Assembly (NCBI GenBank): GCA_944321965.1
Contig: CALUNH010000002.1
Location: forward strand, 62,001-126,000
Length of the DNA: 64,000 nt
DNA from: an uncultured Alistipes sp.
GTDB taxonomy: Bacteria; Bacteroidota; Bacteroidia; Bacteroidales; Rikenellaceae
Direction of reading: 5' to 3'
The position numbers and the translations under genes were made by a program. The notes under the pieces are model-generated. The model was not told where the DNA came from. It ran no database searches and saw only the letters and a list, made by a program, of their open reading frames with translations. How positions within the stretch are numbered: the stretch's first letter is position 1; each line of letters begins with the position of its first letter. Below are positions 42,078 through 49,416 of this stretch, one piece after another.

Positions 42078-43123
42078 TGCAATCTCAGGAACATATCCCG
42101 GGCGAGGCAACGGGGGCACGGATCGGGCGGGAGGCGGCTCCCGGCTCGGAGCATGTCGCACAGAGGCCGGATTCGGTCCGGGAAGGTGCGGATTCGGCCC
42201 GCCTTGGAAGCCCGGAAGCGCAACGGAGCGACGGAACGGATTCGCTGCGATACGAAGCGGCTGATTCGCTGTGCCGCGAAACGGACTCCCTCCACTTCAC
42301 ATCGGCCGATTCGCTGCTCTTCGGATGGGGCGCAGGCCCGACTGCCGGTACGGAATCCGAGGCTGCGCACCCCTGGCGCGACACCACCGCCTCGGCCCTC
42401 TTCGGCCGGGAATCCTGCACCGTACAGCCCGAACGCTTCGAACGGCACGCCGGGGCGTCCCTGACCGAAAATGCCGTATTCCAGGGCTTCGTCCTCCTGC
42501 TCGCCGCAACCTACGCCACACTCCTGTACCGGAATCTCGGAGACGTAAAAACACTCCTGAAACGGATCTCCCGCGACAATACCTCCGGAGAACGACTCTC
42601 CGAAGAGCCCGGAGGAAACAGTTTCTCCCGCTTCCTGAACGTCACAACGGCAATCGGAATGCTCTTCATGGGGGTCATCGCCGTCAAGTACGGAGATACG
42701 CTCATGACACCCCGGTTCGGCCAGACTCTCTCCCACGCTGCCGTCCTCGCACTCAGTCTCCTCGCTACGGCAGCCTGGTGCGCCGTGGTGCTCTTCCAGT
42801 CCTCCCTGATCCGGATCTCCGGAGCCATCACCCTCTCGCAGCCCTTCACCTCCCATCTCGCCCTCCTCCGTAGAACATACTTCGCGCTGGCCGTCATCAT
42901 CACATCCCCGACACTCCTCCTCTTCGCCCTCTGCCCTCGCGGTACCGGAGGCGTCTGGTTCTTCGTCGGGGCCGTGGAATTGATCATTACGGCCGTTTTA
43001 TACCTTAGAGAATCCCTCAACCTCTTTATTTCTAAAAAAATTTCGATTTTGCATTGGTTTTTGTACCTTTGCACCGTGGAAGTCTTCCCAATCAGTCTCT
43101 TATGGCTCCTTGCGGCAAGATAA
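42074..43123 (+). CDS. DUF4271 membrane protein
   Basis: A 349-aa protein. Residues 1-125 are polar and disordered, with a repeated DSL motif (TDSLRYEAADSLCRETDSL). Residues about 135-349 hold around six hydrophobic helices and match DUF4271, a Bacteroidetes membrane family. The function is unknown. In Bacteroidetes it is commonly found next to hemD, as here. The start ATG 42074 overlaps the kinase stop (ATGA). The -7 box for hemD lies inside the last codons. Confidence 0.8.
   Translation: MMQSQEHIPGEATGARIGREAAPGSEHVAQRPDSVREGADSARLGSPEAQRSDGTDSLRYEAADSLCRETDSLHFTSADSLLFGWGAGPTAGTESEAAHPWRDTTASALFGRESCTVQPERFERHAGASLTENAVFQGFVLLLAATYATLLYRNLGDVKTLLKRISRDNTSGERLSEEPGGNSFSRFLNVTTAIGMLFMGVIAVKYGDTLMTPRFGQTLSHAAVLALSLLATAAWCAVVLFQSSLIRISGAITLSQPFTSHLALLRRTYFALAVIITSPTLLLFALCPRGTGGVWFFVGAVELIITAVLYLRESLNLFISKKISILHWFLYLCTVEVFPISLLWLLAAR
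43064..43071 (+). promoter_or_regulatory. -7 box (TACCTTTG) for hemD inside the DUF4271 gene
   Basis: TACCTTTG lies in an AT-rich patch near the 3' end of the upstream gene, about 87 bases before the hemD start. The -33 element is uncertain. Confidence 0.4.
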
Positions 43124-43157
43124 ACACCACTTAAGACAACCCTAAACATCCGTAACG

Positions 43158-44024
43158 TTGAAAGTAAAGAGCGTATTGGTTTCACAGCCCAGGCCCGCTG
43201 TCATCGAAAAGTCCCCGTTCCACGAACTGGCCCAGAAATACCAGGTCGAAGTGGCATACAAACCGTTTATCCGGGTAGAAGGCGTATCCCTGAAGGAATT
43301 CCGCGCCCAAAGAGTCGAGATCCTGTCCCACTCCGCCGTCATCTTCACTTCCCGGACCACCGTCGACAGCTTCTTCCACATCTGCGAAGAGGCCCGCATA
43401 TCCGTGCCCGAAACCATGAAGTACATCTGCCAGACCGAAGCCGTGGCGCTCTATCTCCAGAAGTACATCGTTTACCGAAAACGTAAAATATCATTCGCCG
43501 ACGGATCATTTACCTCCCTCGTCGAACTCATCATCAAACACAAGGAGGAGAAATTCCTCCTCGCCCTGAGCGAACCCCACAAACCCGAACTCCCCGAAAC
43601 ACTCGCAAAACTCAAACTCGCCGTCGATCCCGTCATCCTCGCACGGACCGTCGCCAGCGACCTCGAAGCCCTCAAAATGGAGGAGTACGACCTGTTGGCC
43701 CTCTACTCCCCGTCGGACGTGAAGGCCCTCGTCGAAAAGTTCGGAACAGAAGGACTGCCCCCCGTCGCCGTTTTCGGCGAGGGAACCCTGAAGGCTGCGC
43801 TCGAAGCCGGAATAACCGTCCTGGCCAATGCACCCACGCCCGAGGCGCCCTCGATGGTGAAGGCCATCGACCTCTTCCTCCAGAAGGTTCGCAATGGAGA
43901 GGAGATCGCCCTCGTGGAGATGGTGACCGACGCCCGCAAAGAGGAGTTTATCCGCACCCAGCAGCATAAACTCGCAAAAAAAAACCGGGCTCGCCGCGCC
44001 CCGGCCCCGGAAACCAAAAGGTAA
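43158..44024 (+). CDS. hemD: Uroporphyrinogen-III synthase
   Basis: A 288-aa protein of the HemD fold, which closes hydroxymethylbilane to uroporphyrinogen III. HemD sequences diverge strongly. Recognition rests on VLVSQPRPAVIEKSPFHEL, the segment SHSAVIFTSRTTVDSFF, the repeat-like LLALYSPSDVKALVEKFG and VAVFGEGTLKAALEAG, and on its position after DUF4271. The start is TTG 43158; no ATG is available close to the domain start. The C-terminus has a basic tail (KNRARRAPAPETKR). In many Bacteroidetes this gene feeds haem or sirohaem made from scavenged intermediates. Confidence 0.85.
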   Translation: MKVKSVLVSQPRPAVIEKSPFHELAQKYQVEVAYKPFIRVEGVSLKEFRAQRVEILSHSAVIFTSRTTVDSFFHICEEARISVPETMKYICQTEAVALYLQKYIVYRKRKISFADGSFTSLVELIIKHKEEKFLLALSEPHKPELPETLAKLKLAVDPVILARTVASDLEALKMEEYDLLALYSPSDVKALVEKFGTEGLPPVAVFGEGTLKAALEAGITVLANAPTPEAPSMVKAIDLFLQKVRNGEEIALVEMVTDARKEEFIRTQQHKLAKKNRARRAPAPETKR

Positions 44025-44078
44025 AAGGCCGGAAACCCAACCCCGAAGAGCCGACCCTTGACGCAAAACCCCACGAAA

Positions 44079-44447
44079 ATGGCTACGCACTCGCTCCCAC
44101 GCAATGAAAGACTGCGCTCGCTGGGTGCAGTGCGCAGACTTTTCGAGGCCGGAGAGAGCGGCTTCATCTTCCCGTTCCGATACGTCTGGTTCGCAGAACC
44201 CGATACGGAACGTAGCGTCGAGGTGCTCTTCTCGGTCCCCAAAAAATTCCACAAACGAGCCAACAAACGGAACCTCCTCCGCCGCAGAACCAAGGAGGCG
44301 TACCGTCTGCAAAAGCAGATCCTCACAGAAGGTCGGCCCCTGAATCTCGATCTCGCCCTCATCTACGCTTCCAAGGAACCCCTCTCCGCAAAAAGTATTG
44401 CTCATGCCGTCCACCGGATTCTGGAATCGATTGCCGGGAGCCTGTAA
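44079..44447 (+). CDS. rnpA: Ribonuclease P protein component
   Basis: A protein of about 122 aa that binds the RNase P RNA for tRNA 5' processing. The RNR motif is visible as [19 protein letters not shown]; the N-terminus is [23 protein letters not shown] 44079 is preferred; an in-frame TTG at 44058 would add 7 residues. rpmH is not upstream; hemD is. yidD overlaps its 3' end by 44 bases. Confidence 0.93.
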   Translation: MATHSLPRNERLRSLGAVRRLFEAGESGFIFPFRYVWFAEPDTERSVEVLFSVPKKFHKRANKRNLLRRRTKEAYRLQKQILTEGRPLNLDLALIYASKEPLSAKSIAHAVHRILESIAGSL

Positions 44448-44664
44448 ACGGATCTGTGCCTGGCCGCTGATTCTGCTCGTGCGCTTCTATCAGCTCTGCA
44501 TATCGCCCCTCACGCCGCCTTCGTGCCGCTTTACCCCCACCTGCTCGCAATATGCACTCGAAGCCCTGCGCAAATACGGACCCCTCAAGGGTCTCTGGCT
44601 CACCCTGCGACGACTGGCAAAATGTCACCCCTGGGGCGGAAGCGGGTACGATCCCGTTCCGTAA
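44404..44664 (+). CDS. yidD: Membrane protein insertion efficiency factor YidD
   Basis: An 86-aa membrane-associated protein that supports YidC-dependent insertion. An amphipathic/hydrophobic N-terminus ([18 protein letters not shown]) is followed by the conserved [19 protein letters not shown] and the end [13 protein letters not shown]. It overlaps rnpA by 44 bases, as is common. yidC is not adjacent. Confidence 0.95.
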   Translation: MPSTGFWNRLPGACKRICAWPLILLVRFYQLCISPLTPPSCRFTPTCSQYALEALRKYGPLKGLWLTLRRLAKCHPWGGSGYDPVP

Positions 44665-44713
44665 TCCCCGAGAAACCCGGTCCGAAAAAGAGGTAATGAC
44701 GCCAAAAGAGACA

Positions 44714-44789
44714 CAAAAACGGCCGACCTGAAGACAGATCGGCCTGAAAAGTTGCGTCACTCCCACTAATCTCAAATTCATTACCTGAT
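44714..44789 (-). ncRNA. Candidate small RNA with promoter and terminator
   Basis: On the minus strand TTG (44825-44823), a 20-bp spacer and GATCTTTG (44802-44795) make a promoter. About 45 bases after the expected start comes a 10-bp hairpin, GGCCGATCTG-TCTT-CAGGTCGGCC (44744-44721, one wobble), then GTTTTTG. This would give an RNA of about 75 bases. No open frame fits. The hairpin may instead end the CDF transcript, whose stop lies 213 bases upstream. No known RNA family was recognised. Confidence 0.45.
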
Positions 44790-44956
44790 AGGGACAAAGA
44801 TCGCCGTCCTGCCCGAGAAAAACAATCCCGACCCCAACTGTTCGGATCGAAATTTCAGAAAACCCGGAAATATCGACTCCCGCTCCGGCTCTTCCCCGGC
44901 TCTCCTCCGGGGATCCCCGGCCCGCTCCGTCGGCAGCTCCGTCGGCAGCAGGGCAA

Positions 44957-45877
44957 TCAATCGCGGAGATCGGGGCAGCGTTCCGACCGGGTTTCGAACT
45001 CCAGCGTCGCATGGCAGATACCGGAATCGGCCGCCAGCGCCTTCAGATCCCGCTTGATCCGTTCCAGCTCCGAGAAGTCCGACAGAACAACATGGGCCGT
45101 CAGGGCATTTTCGGTCGTGCTGAGCGCCCAGACATGGATGTGATGGACGGCCAGGACCCCCGGGACCGTTCCCATACGCCGCTCCAGATCCGCAACGTCG
45201 ATCCCCGCAGGAACCCCGTCCAACGAGAGCCGCAGGCTGTCGCGCGTCAGCGACCACACCGATGCCACGATCACCCCCGCAACGGCCAGCCCTACGATCG
45301 GGTCGATCAGCGCCCAGCCCGTCCACGAAATCACGACGCCCGAAACCAGCACCCCGACCGACACCAGGGCGTCGGCCGCCATGTGCAGGTAGGCGCCCTT
45401 GACATTCAGATCCCGCTCCTTGTCCTTCAGGAAGAGCCACGCCGTAAAGCCGTTGACCACGACGCCGATCCCCGCCGTCCAGGCAATCGCCCCGCCGGCA
45501 ACCGCTTCCGGATGCAACATCCGGCCGATACTCTCCGTAATGATCACCCCCACGGCGATCAGCAGGATCACCGAGTTGAGCAACGAAATCAGCACCGTGC
45601 TCTTTTTATAACCATAGGTATATTTCGGGGTGGCGTGCGCCTGCGCCAGCCGGAAGGCCAGCATCGCCAACAGCAGGCTCGCCACATCCGAGAGGTTGTG
45701 GCCCGCATCCGAAAGAAGACCCATCGATCCGTACCAGAGCCCCACGGCGAACTCCACGACGACAAAGCCCGCATTCAGGGCAATCCCCCACAGAAAGGCC
45801 CTGTTCAGCGACGATACCGCCGGGTGATGGTGATGATGGTGGTGGGGATGGGAATGAAGTTCAGGTTCGGGTGTCAT
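44957..45877 (-). CDS. Cation diffusion facilitator family metal exporter
   Basis: A 306-aa inner-membrane protein with six helices. The N-terminus is His-rich (HSHPHHHHHHH), a usual metal-collecting tail. Helix 2 has SDAGHNLSDVASLL and helix 5 has HMAADALVSVGV, giving the HxxxD/HxxxD metal site of zinc-type exporters (ZitB/CzcD). A cytoplasmic domain from about residue 210 includes VHHIHVWALST. The likely substrate is zinc, but iron or cobalt cannot be excluded. The start is 7 bases after the stop of the hemerythrin-LuxR gene, so the two form an operon. Confidence 0.92.
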   Translation of the reverse strand: MTPEPELHSHPHHHHHHHPAVSSLNRAFLWGIALNAGFVVVEFAVGLWYGSMGLLSDAGHNLSDVASLLLAMLAFRLAQAHATPKYTYGYKKSTVLISLLNSVILLIAVGVIITESIGRMLHPEAVAGGAIAWTAGIGVVVNGFTAWLFLKDKERDLNVKGAYLHMAADALVSVGVLVSGVVISWTGWALIDPIVGLAVAGVIVASVWSLTRDSLRLSLDGVPAGIDVADLERRMGTVPGVLAVHHIHVWALSTTENALTAHVVLSDFSELERIKRDLKALAADSGICHATLEFETRSERCPDLRD

Positions 45878-45884
45878 GGCTTGC

Positions 45885-46811
45885 TTATGATTCGGGCAGG
45901 GTTTCCTTGATTTCGGAGAGCTCGACCAGTTTGTTCACAATGGCGTAGATCGTCAGACCCGCCGCCGAGTGGATCTGCAGCTTCGCAGCGATGTTCCGCC
46001 GGTGCGTGATGACCGTATGCGCCGAAATGCACAGCGCATCGGCGATCTGTTTGTTCGTCATACCCTTCACCACGCAGACGATGATCTCCTTCTCCCGCGT
46101 GCTCAGCGGTTCGGGCTTCGCCAGACGCGGACCCGTTGCCGCCAGCCGCTCCACCGCAGGAATGAAGATCTCATCCTCCACGGCGTTGTGCGACGCCAGC
46201 TCCTGCTCGCAGGTAAAGATGTCGAACAGCACGCCGTTCAGTTGGTTCGTGCTCCCCGAAGGGTAGTATTTGATGATGATGTTCTTCAACTCGCGCAGCT
46301 TCGCATCCACCTGGTCGTGCTGCCGCCGGAAGATATCCATCGAATAGCTCGTGTTCTTCTCCCCCGCAAGCAGCGACTCCACATACGGAAAGACCGTTTG
46401 CTCCTCGTAGGCCATGTGACGCTGGACCTCGGCCACGTACTCGTCGAAAAAACGCATGATGGCAAACGACACGTCGCTCTGCGAGCAGTCCACCGCCTCG
46501 ATCAGTTTGCGGCGGATCGCCGGGAGCCGGAAGTCCAGAAAATAACCGTGCGAATTGTGCAGGTAGTCCGTCAGGGCCCGGACCGAAACCTCTCCGGCCA
46601 GCTCTTCGCCGTTGCCGAAATTCATCAGCAGGTTCACAACCGCCAGGAACGTCGCCGTATCGACCCGGTTGTCCGTGCAGACCTCCGCAATCGTCTTGTC
46701 CCCGAAACCCAGCGCGATGCCGAAACGGCTCATCACCTGCAGCACCGGGTAGCGGTCGCAGACCAGATCGCACATGCGGTCATCACCGCCATATCCTCCG
46801 GATTTATACAT
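45885..46811 (-). CDS. Hemerythrin-like domain fused to LuxR-type DNA-binding domain
   Basis: A 308-aa cytoplasmic regulator. Residues about 20-62 (YPVLQVMSRFGIALGFGDKT) resemble the DUF542 domain of RIC/ScdA/YtfE proteins but lack its Cys-Cys pair. Residues about 75-225 are hemerythrin-like, with a full diiron set in sequence: His85/His88, His132, Glu136, His165, His208 and Glu212. Residues about 235-300 form a LuxR helix-turn-helix (LSTREKEIIVCVVKGMTNKQIADAL, then VITHRRNIAAKL). It should sense oxygen, nitric oxide or iron status and act on DNA directly, with no separate kinase. It is upstream of and 7 bases from the CDF exporter. An inverted repeat covers its promoter. Confidence 0.88.
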   Translation of the reverse strand: MYKSGGYGGDDRMCDLVCDRYPVLQVMSRFGIALGFGDKTIAEVCTDNRVDTATFLAVVNLLMNFGNGEELAGEVSVRALTDYLHNSHGYFLDFRLPAIRRKLIEAVDCSQSDVSFAIMRFFDEYVAEVQRHMAYEEQTVFPYVESLLAGEKNTSYSMDIFRRQHDQVDAKLRELKNIIIKYYPSGSTNQLNGVLFDIFTCEQELASHNAVEDEIFIPAVERLAATGPRLAKPEPLSTREKEIIVCVVKGMTNKQIADALCISAHTVITHRRNIAAKLQIHSAAGLTIYAIVNKLVELSEIKETLPES

Positions 46812-46839
46812 AGAAACAGGTATTTTTTTTCATCCGCCG

Positions 46840-46871
46840 CAAATATAACGCCCGCAACCCCCGTACCGCAA
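46840..46871 (-). promoter_or_regulatory. Promoter (TTG-21-TATATTTG) of the hemerythrin-LuxR operon
   Basis: On the minus strand TTG (46871-46869), a 21-bp spacer and TATATTTG (46847-46840), 29 bases before the ATG. Confidence 0.65.
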
Positions 46872-46889
46872 TACCTAAAATGAGGTATT
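46870..46889. promoter_or_regulatory. Inverted repeat AATACCT-N6-AGGTATT over the -33 element, operator candidate
   Basis: A perfect 7-bp inverted repeat with a 6-base centre overlaps the -33 TTG of the operon promoter. A third half-site, AGGTATT, lies at 46818-46824 in the leader. LuxR-type dimers bind such repeats, so autoregulation is plausible. Confidence 0.5.
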
Positions 46890-46890
46890 T

Positions 46891-48732
46891 TCAGCGCCGC
46901 CCGATATCCGTATAGGTCGTCTGCAGCATCGTCCGGCCTACATCCAGCAGCTCGGGATTCGTCGCCGTCACCACCCGGTCGCCCGTCGCGTCCCAAATCA
47001 CCGCACCCAGCGAGTCAACCACGCCGAAACCCTCGTTGAACGTATAGTAGGCAAACTTCCGGGGTGGCGCCGGAGCAAAAATATCCTTGCTGTAATCGAA
47101 ATCGGCGTGCGAAAGATCCATCTGACCCAGCAGCGTAGCCGCCAGGTCGATCTGCGAAGCGTAGGTCTCCACCACCCGGGGTTCCGACACCGCACCGCCC
47201 GTCCAGATCATCGGGATCCGGTGGCGAAGCGGCTCGTTGTAGATCAGCGTCCGCGGGTAGGGATAGCCGTGGTCGGCAACCAGCACCACCAGCAGATTCT
47301 CCCACGCCGGAGAGGCCTTCAACCGGTCGAGCATCCGCCCCACGCAGTCGTCCGAAAAGGCCATGGCGTTCAGCACCGGATCCTCGAACTTCGAGTAGGG
47401 AACGTCGAAGGGCTTGTGGCTGCTCAGCGTCAGCAGACCCGCCAGGAAGGGTTTGCCCGCCGCATCCAGCGAGATCACCCGATCGGCAAACCAATCGCAC
47501 ATCAGCGCGTCGTCGTAGCCCCAGTCCGAAGGCCGCGCATCGAACCGGAGGTCCTTTTGCCAGATCAGCTCCTGCCAGCCCGTCGCGTACATGTACGAAG
47601 CCTGGTTCGTGAAGTTCAGGTCCCCGCCATACGAAAAACTCGTCGCGTAACCCGCCGCACCCAGCGTGCGCGCCACCGACGGCAGATTGTGGCTCTTCGA
47701 CGGGAGCTTCATGATCGACAGGTGCGTCTGGGCCGGAAAGCCGCTCAAAATCGCAACCTCCCCGCGGTCCGTGCGGTACGAATTGGCAAAGAAGTTCTCG
47801 AACCAGACCCCCTCCCGCTTCCAACGCTGCATGTTCGGCATCACCGCCTCACCCTCCACCGTCTCGTCCATCACCGTGCGCGCGAAACTCTCCAGGATCA
47901 CCAGCACCACGTTCGGACGAGCGTCCTTCAGAAGCCGCTCCGTCGGGCCGACAGCCCCCGGGGCATTGCCCCGCAGCGCCTCGAAGCGCGCCGCACGCTC
48001 CGCCTCCCCGTAGAAGGGGTATTCCGAAGCGTAGTCCGCGTTCTGGTCCCCCAGGCTCGAAAGAAACGAAAAAACAGGGTTGATCGCCGCATGGTTCAGG
48101 AACATCGTGGAACTGAAGTAGACCTTCGAGACGTTGGCCGTCGAGGCTCCCGTGCCGCCGCGGATGGCCAGGAAATCGAACCCCGCCAGCAGGAGCAGCG
48201 CCAGACTCCCGGGAACCGCAACTCGCCAACCCGTCGGTTCTCCGTCGAAAAGACGGACCACCCGACGGTAAAGTACGATCATCAGACCCGCATAGACCGC
48301 CGCCAGCAGCGTCTGACGCACCCCGAGCCAGAAATCCACACTCGCCATCGCCTCCTTCGGGTCCGAAAGGTAGATCAGAATCGTGGAGTCCAGACGGAAG
48401 CCCCAATGTTCGTAAAGCGCCACGTCCACGGAGAAGATCACCGCCGTGAGAAGGGCTACCAGCACGAAATAACCCGTCAGGATACCCCGCCAGAGCCGTT
48501 CAGGAAAACGCACCCACAGCGTGGCAAGCGTTATGAGCAGCGGCAGGGCCGTCACATAACCCGCCACGGTCAGATCCAGCGACAGCCCGTGCCACAACAC
48601 CGCCAGCCAGCTCCCGGATCCGGCACCCGACGCTTCCAGGGCGTACCACGCCATGAAAACCGGCTTCTGAACCGCCATCACCGCCACCGTGGCGGCAAAC
48701 GTCGCCAGAACGAACACGATCTTCCGTTTCAT
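46891..48732 (-). CDS. LTA synthase-like sulfatase-fold membrane enzyme
   Basis: A 613-aa protein with five N-terminal hydrophobic helices (about 5-190) and an extracytoplasmic alkaline-phosphatase-type domain. Metal and nucleophile motifs are VVLVILESFARTV, SYRTDRGEVAILSG (predicted nucleophile Thr), FSYGGDLNF and VADHGYPYP. Gram-positive members polymerise glycerol phosphate. In Bacteroidetes, which lack lipoteichoic acid, such enzymes probably transfer phospho-headgroups to envelope glycans. ATG 48732 lies 7 bases after the upp stop, so it is part of an hflX-upp operon. An upstream ATG at 48792 would overlap upp. Confidence 0.87.
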   Translation of the reverse strand: MKRKIVFVLATFAATVAVMAVQKPVFMAWYALEASGAGSGSWLAVLWHGLSLDLTVAGYVTALPLLITLATLWVRFPERLWRGILTGYFVLVALLTAVIFSVDVALYEHWGFRLDSTILIYLSDPKEAMASVDFWLGVRQTLLAAVYAGLMIVLYRRVVRLFDGEPTGWRVAVPGSLALLLLAGFDFLAIRGGTGASTANVSKVYFSSTMFLNHAAINPVFSFLSSLGDQNADYASEYPFYGEAERAARFEALRGNAPGAVGPTERLLKDARPNVVLVILESFARTVMDETVEGEAVMPNMQRWKREGVWFENFFANSYRTDRGEVAILSGFPAQTHLSIMKLPSKSHNLPSVARTLGAAGYATSFSYGGDLNFTNQASYMYATGWQELIWQKDLRFDARPSDWGYDDALMCDWFADRVISLDAAGKPFLAGLLTLSSHKPFDVPYSKFEDPVLNAMAFSDDCVGRMLDRLKASPAWENLLVVLVADHGYPYPRTLIYNEPLRHRIPMIWTGGAVSEPRVVETYASQIDLAATLLGQMDLSHADFDYSKDIFAPAPPRKFAYYTFNEGFGVVDSLGAVIWDATGDRVVTATNPELLDVGRTMLQTTYTDIGRR

Positions 48733-48739
48733 CACTCCG

Positions 48740-49396
48740 TCAGATCTTCTCACCGTAGGCCAGATCGCCCGCATCCCCGATGCCCGGAACAATATACGAC
48801 CGCGAGGTCAACTCCTCGTCGACAACCGCCGTCCAGATCGTCGTCGTCTGATACGGCATGTGCTTCATCGCGTAGTCGACGCCCTGCTCACTGGCAATCA
48901 CTGCCGCCACATGCGTGTGCGCCGGAGTCCCGCCCTTCTCGCACAGCGCATTGTAGGTCAAAACCAGCGACGATCCCGTCGCCAGCATCGGGTCCACCAG
49001 CAGCAGCGTCTTGCCCTCCAGGCTCCCGCACGAGATATACTCCACCTTCACCTTGAACTTCCCGTCCTTCGTGCTCTTGCGGTAGGCCGATACAAAGGCG
49101 TTCTGCGCATCGTCGAAATAGTTCAGGAAACCCTGGTGGAACGGAAGTCCCGCCCGCAGGATCGTGGCAATCACCAACTGGTCGTCGATCATCTCCACGG
49201 TCGCCTCGCCAAGCGGCGTCTCGACAACCTGAGGCCGGTAATTCAACGCCTTCGAAATCTCGTAGGCCGTGATCTCGCCGATCCGCTCCATATTCCGCCG
49301 GAAACGCATCGAATCCTTCTGGATCTCACGGTCGCGGATCTGCGCAATGAACTTGTTCAGTACGGTGTTCTGTTGGGAAAGAACGTGAAGTGTCAT
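48740..49396 (-). CDS. upp: Uracil phosphoribosyltransferase
   Basis: A 218-aa pyrimidine salvage enzyme that makes UMP from uracil and PRPP. The PRPP loop is LLVDPMLATGSSL, the uracil-binding end is VPGIGDAGDLAYG, and the N-terminus is HVLSQQNTVLNKFIAQIRD. It starts at ATG 49396, 20 bases after the hflX stop. Confidence 0.96.
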   Translation of the reverse strand: MTLHVLSQQNTVLNKFIAQIRDREIQKDSMRFRRNMERIGEITAYEISKALNYRPQVVETPLGEATVEMIDDQLVIATILRAGLPFHQGFLNYFDDAQNAFVSAYRKSTKDGKFKVKVEYISCGSLEGKTLLLVDPMLATGSSLVLTYNALCEKGGTPAHTHVAAVIASEQGVDYAMKHMPYQTTTIWTAVVDEELTSRSYIVPGIGDAGDLAYGEKI

Positions 49397-49416
49397 ATTT
49401 TCGGTTTGTTGGTTGG

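Noticed and set aside
44359-45012. 217-codon leftward frame over yidD and the 44.7-kb gap
   Set aside because: It runs antisense to yidD and through a strong terminator, and has no recognisable domain.
45810-45850. Run of His codons in the CDF gene as a cloning tag artefact
   Set aside because: His-rich N-termini are normal in zinc-type CDF exporters and the codons are mixed with Pro and Ser.
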